Made by a program: the position numbers and the translations under genes. The notes beneath the pieces were generated by a model. It was not told the origin of the DNA. It did not search any database and worked only from the letters and a program-made list of their open reading frames with translations. From positions 1 to 22,179 of the forward strand of contig DOPG01000447.1 of NCBI GenBank assembly GCA_003513555.1: DNA of 22,179 nucleotides, written 5' to 3'. The DNA is from Rhodopirellula sp. (GTDB lineage Bacteria; Planctomycetota; Planctomycetia; Pirellulales; Pirellulaceae). Below, piece by piece: positions 8,614-15,870 of this stretch (position 1 is the first letter of the stretch; each line of letters begins with the position of its first letter).

Positions 8614-8742
8614 ATGAACTTATCTCGATACAGCCTAAATCAAAAATGCAAAAACCGAAAGATTTGCAGCCATGGACAGGAAATAAATTACTTGATCGGG
8701 GGTGAATCAGATGGGCAACACACGAAGTCACGCACGGCATGA
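8614..8742 (+). CDS. Possible 42-aa small protein with perfect ribosome binding site
   Basis: The ATG at 8614 is preceded by AGGAGGTGAA (8604-8613), one of the strongest anti-SD matches in the window. The 42-aa product begins MNLSRYSLNQKCKNRKIC and is basic, soluble and unlike anything I recognise. It lies 25 nt from the divergent sulfatase start. The AGGAGGT may be fortuitous, and the ORF is short enough to be chance. Confidence 0.3.
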   Translation: MNLSRYSLNQKCKNRKICSHGQEINYLIGGESDGQHTKSRTA

Positions 8743-8769
8743 CGGCGGAACGTGAAGCCGGTTGGGCAC

Positions 8770-8913
8770 TCACTCTCTCAATGCCGCTTCTACCCGCCTC
8801 CGCACCTCCGGTCGCATCAGGCACGACTGATAAACAAGTAATCCCAGATTGCACGCTATTGTGTTCGAAACTGCAATGCCCCGAGCCAAAATACTGACGA
8901 AGATCGCAGCCAT
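8770..8913 (-). CDS. Possible 47-aa small protein
   Basis: An ATG-to-TGA frame encodes a hydrophobic first half (starting MAAIFVSILARGIAVSN) and a basic, helical C-terminus (RPEVRRRVEAALRE). The pattern would fit a small membrane-associated protein. There is an in-frame stop upstream but no clear Shine-Dalgarno sequence and no recognised family. Confidence 0.2.
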   Translation of the reverse strand: MAAIFVSILARGIAVSNTIACNLGLLVYQSCLMRPEVRRRVEAALRE

Positions 8914-8967
8914 TGCTTGAAACCAAAATCTGTCGCATCAATCAAACTGATTTGTTTTAGTAGGAAC

Positions 8968-8987
8968 GGTAACCAGAAAGTGTTACC
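8968..8987. promoter_or_regulatory. Short inverted repeat upstream of the esterase
   Basis: GGTAAC and GTTACC form a 6-bp perfect inverted repeat around 8 nt, about 100 bp upstream of the esterase start. It could be an operator, but six bases is close to chance. Confidence 0.15.
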
Positions 8988-9088
8988 TTGTGTGGACTTT
9001 GAGAACACGAATTCAGTGACAGTATTTTGTGCCACGACCGTCCCGGCATCATCTGTCCAATCGCCCTGCTATTTCGCCCGAGATTTCC

Positions 9089-11278
9089 ATGACGCCCACC
9101 TTGAAACTCATCCCTGCCCCTCTTGTGATTCTACTGTTGAGTTGTCTACATCACGCTGCCAGAGCAGATGTAAGACTGCCCGGCTTCTTTGGTGAGCACA
9201 TGGTGATGCAACGCGATGCTGAGTTGCGTATTTGGGGATGGTGTGACGCTGGCGAAAAAGTCAGCGTCACGCTGAATGGTAAAGAAGCATCAACAAGGGG
9301 TCGCGAGGACGGAACCTGGGATGTCACCCTGCCGGCAATGAAAGCGAATTCAAAACCGCAAACGCTTCAGGTCAAAGGCAACAATGTCATCAACATCAGT
9401 GATGTCCTGATCGGCGAAGTGTGGCTTTGCAGCGGACAATCCAACATGGAATGGACCGTTGCAGCCAGCACCAATCGTGATGCAGAAATTGCAGCCGCCG
9501 ATTTTCCGTTGATTCGCCATCTGAAGATTGCGCACCGACCCTCAACTATCCCGCTGGATGATGTGACCGCGTCTTGGACCGTGTGTTCACCAAGCGTGGC
9601 AGGAACATACACTGCGGCGGGGTACTTCATGGCTAAGAAACTACACCAGGAACTTGGCGTGCCCATCGGACTGATCAACTCTTCATGGGGCGGCACAAGA
9701 GTCGAACCGTGGACTCCACCAATCGGCTTTAAGGAAGTTTCTGGCCTCAGCGATATCTACCAATCCGTCCTGGGACGCACTCCGGGGACCGATCAATACC
9801 AGAATGCACTGAGCACTTTCATCAGAGCCAATGAGGCATGGAACCAAAAGGCAAAAGCCGCATTGGCTGCGGCACAAACGACCGACCCAAGTCCTGCCTT
9901 TCCTGACCAATTAAAACCGTTCCAAAGTCATCAGGATCCGACGATGCTTTACAACGGCATGATTCATGCGTTGGTAGGATACCCAATTCGCGGCGCCATT
10001 TGGTATCAAGGTGAATCAAACCACACCGAAGGGATGCTCTACTTCGAGAAGAAGAAGGCCTTAATAAATGGATGGCGAACTCTTTGGGGACAAGGCGCAT
10101 TTCCGTTTTACTATGTGCAAATCGCTCCTTTTCAATATGGCAATGAGGACGGGACGACCCTAGCCAAATTCTGGGAAGCCCAAGCTGCCGTTCAGCAACT
10201 TCCCAACACAGGTATGGTTGTCATCAACGACATTGCGACACTCAATGATATTCACCCGCCCAACAAACAGGATGTCGGCAAAAGACTTGCCATGCTGGCC
10301 CTCAAGAATGACTACGGCATGAAGGACTTGGTCGCGACAAGTCCGGAAGTAGAATCGATTGAATCAGCAGGCAAAGAACTGTTGATCAAGTTCAAAAATA
10401 CGGGCGGCGGGCTGAAAACGCGAGACGGTAAATCCCCCACTCATTTCGAAATCATCGGCCCCGGAACTCGCACGTTCGTGACGGCCAACGCAAGCATCAA
10501 TGACGACACCGTAATGCTGTCGGCTGACGAAGTCACAGCACCTTCAGCGTTTCGCTTTGGCTGGGACAAACTTGCCGAGCCCAATCTGACCGGGGGCACT
10601 GGACTGCCAGTGGGAACGTGCCGCGGCGGAGACGAACCTGACTTCCTAAGCCTGATCTCGATCGATAAGGATTTTGAGCTCGTCTATGAACTGGATCTGA
10701 GCGAACTGAAAAACAGGATTACTTACTCGACTGACCGTAGTAGTGAAATATCAGAGTTCGACCGCATTGGATACTTAATCGAGCTTGAATCAGAAACGAC
10801 TGGATCGCAGAAACTATTCGTGTCGATGGACGCATTCACCGACGATGCAAGCAAGATTGCCATACCTCAATTCAGTGCTGATGCTTTTTTCCAGCAACCG
10901 GTCAAAAACTTGGACTCCTATTCAACTGTTTCATCCCTGAATCGCGAAGGCATTGAGGGCAATATCGAATTTTGGTCGGGTAATTACGCAACACAAAACA
11001 GTGCCAACGTCCCCGGGGCCTCGCCCGCAATCTATGACTTTGGAGACAGCATGGGCGAGCCGTTGAACGGTTATGGCTCAATGCAAGTTCACGACACAGC
11101 AGGAAAGCAGACACTGTTTTCCATTAATCATTGGGGATCAGGGGACGGGGCAGACATTGGAATCGGCAATAGCGACGGCCCCCATCGAGACTGGACCTTC
11201 TCATCCAACGCAGGCTCCTACTCAGCGAAAAGCCTGAAAGTCTACGTCGGCCCCAAACGAGATTCCCAGACTGACTGA
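9089..11278 (+). CDS. Secreted sialate O-acetylesterase-type carbohydrate esterase with extra C-terminal module
   Basis: The ATG at 9089 is preferred over the in-frame GTG at 9029 because it directly opens a signal peptide (MTPTLKLIPAPLVILLLSC, cleavage near ARA). The 729-aa protein has a short beta domain (~30-105) and then the SASA catalytic domain: Ser118 in SGQSNMEW, a Gly/Glu block IWYQGESNH (Glu309) and Asp387/His389 in NDIHPP. The SASA part closes with FRFGWDKLAEPNLTGG near residue 500. Residues ~525-722 form a separate module (LVYELDLSEL, VSMDAFTDDASKI, PGASPAIYDFGD, HWGSGDGADIGIGNSDGP) that I remember from planctomycete and verrucomicrobial proteins but cannot assign to a function. 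Known relatives remove acetyl groups from sialic acids or hemicelluloses; the target here is probably an acetylated polysaccharide. Confidence 0.9.
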   Translation: MTPTLKLIPAPLVILLLSCLHHAARADVRLPGFFGEHMVMQRDAELRIWGWCDAGEKVSVTLNGKEASTRGREDGTWDVTLPAMKANSKPQTLQVKGNNVINISDVLIGEVWLCSGQSNMEWTVAASTNRDAEIAAADFPLIRHLKIAHRPSTIPLDDVTASWTVCSPSVAGTYTAAGYFMAKKLHQELGVPIGLINSSWGGTRVEPWTPPIGFKEVSGLSDIYQSVLGRTPGTDQYQNALSTFIRANEAWNQKAKAALAAAQTTDPSPAFPDQLKPFQSHQDPTMLYNGMIHALVGYPIRGAIWYQGESNHTEGMLYFEKKKALINGWRTLWGQGAFPFYYVQIAPFQYGNEDGTTLAKFWEAQAAVQQLPNTGMVVINDIATLNDIHPPNKQDVGKRLAMLALKNDYGMKDLVATSPEVESIESAGKELLIKFKNTGGGLKTRDGKSPTHFEIIGPGTRTFVTANASINDDTVMLSADEVTAPSAFRFGWDKLAEPNLTGGTGLPVGTCRGGDEPDFLSLISIDKDFELVYELDLSELKNRITYSTDRSSEISEFDRIGYLIELESETTGSQKLFVSMDAFTDDASKIAIPQFSADAFFQQPVKNLDSYSTVSSLNREGIEGNIEFWSGNYATQNSANVPGASPAIYDFGDSMGEPLNGYGSMQVHDTAGKQTLFSINHWGSGDGADIGIGNSDGPHRDWTFSSNAGSYSAKSLKVYVGPKRDSQTD

Positions 11279-11656
11279 CAACTGATTGCCTTTAATGCAG
11301 GATCAATCGCAAAGACCACGATGACTGCTCAATGCTGTGATAGTGCAGCTCATCCTGATCGCAAAAGTAAAGTCTGCCTTGCAAAATCACTGGATGTGCC
11401 AGCTGTTTCTGTTACTGGATTTGATCTTGTTGATATTGGAAATTTCATTGAGCTGATAGCCGGAAGGTGTCGGCTCGACTAATGCCATCTCAGCGTTTTC
11501 GTACTAAACCAGAGGTGGCCATCTACGGCAGTCATCACGGCTGAAGAGGTGCAAAGACGAAGGATTGATCGTCATGCCCCCCTCCGCTTGCACGGTTCGA
11601 CGAGTCAGCTAATCCAGCCAAATATCCCTGTCCCGGATGCGTGAGCACGAAAGAAC
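11279..11656. other. 378-bp gap holding a pseudogene tail
   Basis: There is no intact gene between the esterase and the SDR gene. The left two thirds is the minus-strand pseudogene at 11292-11556. The rest (11557-11656) has no coding character; GCACGGTTCGACGAG at 11590-11604 resembles a conserved stretch of group II introns, but only weakly. Confidence 0.6.
11292..11556 (-). pseudogene. Decayed C-terminal tail of a PQQ-type beta-propeller protein
   Basis: Three consecutive frames on the minus strand join into one protein tail. SSAVMTAVDGHLWF is followed after a one-base gap by YENAEMALVEPTPSGYQLNE and on to SNRNSW. After a second one-base gap comes AHPVILQGRLYFCDQDELH, ending at the TAA at 11292-11294. 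Restoring one base after TTT and one G after TGG rebuilds the pattern 'SAAVTYADGHLYFRYENG.MALVE... SWAHPVI..GRLYLRDQD..' that I know from the C-termini of planctomycete PQQ-binding-like beta-propeller proteins. Everything upstream of SSAV is missing or unrecognisable. Two frameshifts plus 5' loss mean it is not expressed as that protein. Confidence 0.65.
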
Positions 11657-12361
11657 TCACTTTCGGACTGCGGACATCCCACCGTCAACACCAAGAATCT
11701 GTCCCGTCATCCAGCCGCTTTCGGAGGACAATAGAAAAGCCGCAGCGGCAGACATGTCATCGACCGTACCGATACGCCCCAGCGGATACTTGGCAGCCAT
11801 CGCAGTGCGTTTGTCCTCACGGTCGAGAAACTTTTCGGCGAGCGGCGTGTCCGTAAGAGCAGGAGCAATTGCATTCACCCTGATTTTGGGCGACAACTCG
11901 GCTGCCCATGTACGAACCAACGCTTCGATCGCCCCCTTGGATGCCGCTACCGAAGTGTGCATTGGCAAGCCGGTAGCGGCAGCGATGGTACTGAACATGA
12001 CAACGCTGGCTTCTGCCGAACGCTTGAGCCCAGGCAAGGCTGCCTGAAGTGCCGACACGGCACTCACAACGTTGATTTCGTAATCGGACCGCAGCAGCTC
12101 GGCTTTCACAGCACGCAGCGGCCCAAGACTGATGGTACCAGGGCAGTAGACAAAACCATCTATCGTCTCGGGCAACACACTTGCGTCGATTTTTTCCGAA
12201 GCGAGATCCACTGAGTGATGCTGTACCCCAGACAGTGCTGCCGTCTCACCAGCCGTACGGGAAAAAGTCGTGACCGTTGCACCAGAACCGAGACACCGCC
12301 GCACGATGCCTGCACCAATGCCGTGACTGCCGCCGAACACGACAACCTGTTTCATCTCCAT
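11657..12361 (-). CDS. SDR-family protein lacking the catalytic tyrosine
   Basis: The start at 12361 is chosen because AGAGGA lies five bases upstream and the protein then begins directly at the Rossmann fold (MEMKQVVVFGGSHGIGAG); the frame is open a further 41 codons upstream but without protein character. The 234-aa length fits a classical SDR. The dinucleotide site GGSHGIG (10-16), the Asn in YEINVVSAVS, Ser124 and the SK of the active site (Lys142) are present, as is the C-terminal GQILGVDGGMSAV. In the YxxxK motif the tyrosine is replaced by Val138 (HTSVAASK). I remember close relatives with the same PMHTSVAASKGA-like segment, so it may be a subfamily trait. Reaction unknown; a conventional proton-relay dehydrogenase mechanism is not supported. 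It lies 251 bp downstream of the sulfatase fusion on the same strand. Confidence 0.88.
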   Translation of the reverse strand: MEMKQVVVFGGSHGIGAGIVRRCLGSGATVTTFSRTAGETAALSGVQHHSVDLASEKIDASVLPETIDGFVYCPGTISLGPLRAVKAELLRSDYEINVVSAVSALQAALPGLKRSAEASVVMFSTIAAATGLPMHTSVAASKGAIEALVRTWAAELSPKIRVNAIAPALTDTPLAEKFLDREDKRTAMAAKYPLGRIGTVDDMSAAAAFLLSSESGWMTGQILGVDGGMSAVRK

Positions 12362-12581
12362 CTTATTCCTCTGAACTAATCGCGCATCCTGATTGCAGGA
12401 AGAACAGCTCTCCCACCAGCACAATGTAGAAAGCTGACAATCCGGCCACGCGACACCATGCTGGCTGAAGCCACAAGCAACCATTGCAGCCCCCGTTCAC
12501 CCGACCGAGATTTGCAGCAACCCGTGAGTAGCAAACGTGATGGACGAACGAGTCGAGCAAGCATGCACCGCCAAACACACT

Positions 12582-12599
12582 GTTTGCCAAAAGGCAAAC
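12582..12599 (-). terminator. Perfect 7-bp hairpin after the sulfatase-esterase fusion gene
   Basis: GTTTGCC and GGCAAAC pair perfectly around a 4-nt loop (TTTT on the minus strand), 14 nt after the stop of the fusion gene. There is no long U-tract after it. Placement right behind the stop supports terminator or mRNA-3'-end function. Confidence 0.5.
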
Positions 12600-12612
12600 T
12601 CTGCAACGTGTG

Positions 12613-14817
12613 TCACAGCCCCAGTTCGCTCAGCTTCGGTTCCAGTGCCTGAGCCCAGCGTTCGTAACCCTTTTTACTAAGATGCAACCGATCTGGCATA
12701 ATTTCCGTGCTAATGGTTCCATCCGATTCGATGAACTGGTCACCGATTTCCAAGTAATGCACGCGATCACCATCGGCGAACCGACGAATCTTCTGATTGA
12801 TGGCGATGTTGTTCAACCGCTTTTCGTCGAGAGACCCTGCACCGCGTGGGAAGATACCATGCAGCACAATCTTGGTTTCTGGCAAACGCTCTGCGAGAAT
12901 TTCGAGAATACGTTTAACGCCGGCGGCAACCTGTGCGGGATCTTGATCAAAGTGCCCTGTGTTATTGGTTCCAATCATCACCACAGCAACTTTGGGTCGG
13001 ATCTTCGCGAGGTTGCCATGCGTGAGGCGCCAAATCACGTGCTCAGTACGATCGCCACCGATACCAAGGTTGATCGCTTTTCGATGTCCGTAGTGTTTCT
13101 TCCAGACTTCCTTCCCACGCCCTTCCCAACCTTGAGTAATTGAGTCGCCAATGAAAGCCAAGTCCACATTCCCTTTCCTGGCATTCATGGTCAGAACTCT
13201 GTCCCGCTCTCGCCACCGTTGTTCATCACCTCGCGTTGCCGGCAGAACAGCTGAATTCACGTCATAGAACTGACGCAAATCCCGATAGCGTTTTTGCATT
13301 CCAGCCAGCACGCCAGCGTAATTGGGGTCTGCGTGCAAGCTGACCAATTCCTGGGGATCCTGTTCAAGGTCAAACAGATTCCATTCGCGTGTTCTAGGAA
13401 AAAACATCAACTTGTAGCGTGCCGTCCGAACGCCATCATGAACAGGCACATTGTGCACGGCCGCGTTCTCGTAATACGCATAATAGATTGCATCCCGCCA
13501 CGACGCAGAGGGCTGCCCCTGATCTTTCAACATCGATACCATGCTGCGGCCCTGCATCTCGGCAGGAATCTCTGCAGCCGCAACCTCCAGAAAGGTAGGA
13601 CCGTAATCAATATTTTGAATCAATGCTTTGGCATCGACTCCGGGTTCAATTACCCCGGGCCATCGAATCAAAAAAGGCATTTTCAGCGATTCTTCAAACA
13701 TCCATCGTTTGTCGTACCACCCATGCTCACCCAGGTAAAACCCCTGGTCTGAACTGTAAATAACGATGGTATTGTCAGCTAAACCTGACTCATCAAGATA
13801 TTCCAACAATGCACCCACCCCATCATCAACTGCCTGAATGCACCTCAGATAGTCTTTGATGTACCGCTGATACTTCCAGCGAATGACATCCTTTTCTTTC
13901 AGTTTCCCTGCTTTCATCTCCTTCAAAAACTCATCATTCTCAGGTTGATACGCCGCATCCCACGCCGTCTTTTGTGCGTCCGTCATACGACGATACTCAC
14001 CGTTCGCAAGGCCTGTACGAAACTGTTCAGGGTACTGGCTCTCGCCATGAAATTTCATGTCATGCCCCCAGAAGAAATGATCTTTCAGTGACATTTCATT
14101 TTCTCGCAGCAACTTGCTACGCCCCACATAATCATCGAACAGCGTCTCAGGCTCGGGAATATCGATTTCCTTGTACAACGAAAAGTGCCGAGGTGGTGGC
14201 GACCAGTTTCGATGCGGTGCTTTATGCTGACACATCAACATGAACGGTTTTTCTGGATCACGCTTGCCCTTCAACCACGCCAGTGCATTTTCAGTAATGA
14301 TGTCAGTGCAATAACCCTCGTACCGCTTCTTCTCCCCACTCATTTGAATCAGATCCGGGTTGTAATAACTTCCCTGCCCCGGCAAGATCTCCCAATGATT
14401 GAAGCCTGTTGGATTGCTTGACAGATGCCACTTGCCAATGATCGCCGTCTGATAGCCCGCGTCCTGCATCAACTTTGGAAAAGTCATTTGCGCACCGTCA
14501 AACCGATTGCCATTACGCAAAAATCCGTTCTTGTGACTGTGCTTCCCAGTCAAGATGCAGGCACGAGAAGGTCCACAAATTGAGTTCGCGCAGAAGGAGT
14601 TTTGAAATATTGCACCTTCCCTGGCAATTCGATCCAGATGTGGCGTCTGATTGATCTTTGAGCCGTAAGCACCAATAGCCTGTGGAGCATGATCGTCAGA
14701 GAAAACAAACAAAATGTTGGGCCGCTGCTCTTCCCCCGACAGCGGAACACTGCAAGCCACAAGCACACAAACACATAAGGCCGCAGCGATTGGCCGAGCA
14801 GAAAAAACACGCAACAT
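12613..14817 (-). CDS. Sulfatase - SGNH/GDSL hydrolase fusion, putative lipoprotein
   Basis: The start at 14817 is preferred because GGTGGAG lies seven bases upstream; ATG 14838 adds seven residues with only GGGG before it. The 734-aa protein has an N-terminal S1 sulfatase (~30-510): FSDDHAPQAIG (Asp41-Asp42), signature CGPSRACILTGK (formylglycine Cys81, Arg85), GKWHLSSNP, and SSDQGFYLGEHGWYDKRW, which resembles N-acetylhexosamine-6-sulfatase-like members. Residues ~540-734 form a complete SGNH hydrolase: GDSITQGW (Ser559), GIGGDRTEH, IGTNNTG, and DRLHLS (Asp709, His712). The signal sequence ends LCVCVLVAC, a plausible lipobox with Cys22, so it may be membrane-anchored. The two halves would remove sulfate and an acyl group, possibly from the same glycan. 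Both active sites look intact. Confidence 0.93.
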   Translation of the reverse strand: MLRVFSARPIAAALCVCVLVACSVPLSGEEQRPNILFVFSDDHAPQAIGAYGSKINQTPHLDRIAREGAIFQNSFCANSICGPSRACILTGKHSHKNGFLRNGNRFDGAQMTFPKLMQDAGYQTAIIGKWHLSSNPTGFNHWEILPGQGSYYNPDLIQMSGEKKRYEGYCTDIITENALAWLKGKRDPEKPFMLMCQHKAPHRNWSPPPRHFSLYKEIDIPEPETLFDDYVGRSKLLRENEMSLKDHFFWGHDMKFHGESQYPEQFRTGLANGEYRRMTDAQKTAWDAAYQPENDEFLKEMKAGKLKEKDVIRWKYQRYIKDYLRCIQAVDDGVGALLEYLDESGLADNTIVIYSSDQGFYLGEHGWYDKRWMFEESLKMPFLIRWPGVIEPGVDAKALIQNIDYGPTFLEVAAAEIPAEMQGRSMVSMLKDQGQPSASWRDAIYYAYYENAAVHNVPVHDGVRTARYKLMFFPRTREWNLFDLEQDPQELVSLHADPNYAGVLAGMQKRYRDLRQFYDVNSAVLPATRGDEQRWRERDRVLTMNARKGNVDLAFIGDSITQGWEGRGKEVWKKHYGHRKAINLGIGGDRTEHVIWRLTHGNLAKIRPKVAVVMIGTNNTGHFDQDPAQVAAGVKRILEILAERLPETKIVLHGIFPRGAGSLDEKRLNNIAINQKIRRFADGDRVHYLEIGDQFIESDGTISTEIMPDRLHLSKKGYERWAQALEPKLSELGL

Positions 14818-14931
14818 CAACACTCTCCACCTGAACATGAAACCCCGAACCTATGAAACTTAGCAAGAGATCCGCAAAAATGACAAATCGAATGGCATGC
14901 CAATTTACTCTTAAAGAAGCCAACCTGCTGA

Positions 14932-15870
14932 TTACCGACTGGGTGCAAGCAGAGTTCTCAAGTGAAATTCAACGCTCTCGGCCAAAGCGTTCGGGTTGTA
15001 GCCTCCCTCCAGCAAGCTGACGATTCGTCCTTCCGCATGAACCTCAGCAATGTCCATCATGATACGCGTCAACGCTTCGAAGTCGTTACTCTGGAAACCA
15101 TTCCCCCCAACAGGATCGGCGTGATGACTATCAAATCCAGCGCTGACCAAAATGAACTGGGGCTTGAACGATGATGCCAGCTTTTCAGTTGCGAGCTGAA
15201 AACGCTCTATCTGTTTCGCTGCGGAAGTACCAAACTGAACTGGCAAATTAACGTTTAGCCCTCGGCCATCGCCAGCACCAGTCTCATGTGCATCTCCACC
15301 TCCAGGGTAAAACGGAGAACGATGCATGGACAAAAAAGCAACATGCGGATCTTCCCAAAAAGTCGCCTGTGTGCCATTCCCATGATGTACATCCCAGTCG
15401 ACGATCATGACACGTTCAAGGCCAAGCTGTTTCACCAAATAGCGAGCCGCGACTGCCACATGATTGACCAGACAGAATCCCATCGGATTTTGCTTCAATG
15501 CATGATGGCCAGGCGGCCTGATTAAACAAAACGCATTCTTGTCGCCCCCTGCGAGGACGCGGTGTACCGCATCGCACGCTGCGCCTGAACCCATCTTGGC
15601 AGCCTCGAAGGACCCGCAACTGACGACAGTATCGGCCTCAATCTGCCCGCCACCACGCTCAATAAAACTCTGAATCTCGTCCAGCCCGTCACGCGTATGC
15701 ACCTGTAGTAATTGCTGGGCCGATACAGGTGACCACTGAGGCTTTGTTAGATCAGAAAAAAAATCGCTTGCCTGCAATCGGTCCATGACTTTTCGCAAAC
15801 GATTCGCGTGCTCAGGATGCTGTCCTGTATCGTGCTCAAGAAATAGCGGGTTGTAATAAAAAAGAGTCAT
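14932..15870 (-). CDS. Histone deacetylase-like zinc hydrolase (class II HDAC / acetylpolyamine amidohydrolase family)
   Basis: The 312-aa protein (counting from the ATG at 15870; a TTG two codons upstream is the alternative) has the complete arginase/deacetylase fold signature. The paired histidines are in RPPGHHA (His122-His123). Zinc ligands are Asp160 and His162 in DWDVHHGNGT and Asp247 in SAGFDSHHADP. The transition-state tyrosine is Tyr291 in LEGGYN. All catalytic residues are present. Bacterial members deacylate polyamines, acetoin-related substrates or lysine side chains; the substrate here is unknown. There is no signal peptide, so it is cytoplasmic. No clear Shine-Dalgarno sequence. 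It is upstream of the sulfatase fusion on the same strand, 114 bp away, which is not tight enough to argue a shared operon. Confidence 0.92.
   Translation of the reverse strand: MTLFYYNPLFLEHDTGQHPEHANRLRKVMDRLQASDFFSDLTKPQWSPVSAQQLLQVHTRDGLDEIQSFIERGGGQIEADTVVSCGSFEAAKMGSGAACDAVHRVLAGGDKNAFCLIRPPGHHALKQNPMGFCLVNHVAVAARYLVKQLGLERVMIVDWDVHHGNGTQATFWEDPHVAFLSMHRSPFYPGGGDAHETGAGDGRGLNVNLPVQFGTSAAKQIERFQLATEKLASSFKPQFILVSAGFDSHHADPVGGNGFQSNDFEALTRIMMDIAEVHAEGRIVSLLEGGYNPNALAESVEFHLRTLLAPSR

Larger units (their letters stand above)
8589..9088. other. 500-bp divergent region between sulfatase and esterase
   Basis: This gap contains two candidate small ORFs (8614-8742 plus, 8770-8913 minus) and a 6-bp inverted repeat GGTAAC/GTTACC at 8968-8987 about 100 bp before the esterase start. 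Promoters for both flanking genes should be here; I cannot identify them. Confidence 0.5.

Noticed and set aside
12363..12590. 75-aa minus-strand ORF ending next to the SDR start
   Set aside because: It starts with TTG inside a hairpin arm, has no ribosome binding site, and its Cys/Trp-rich sequence does not look like a protein.
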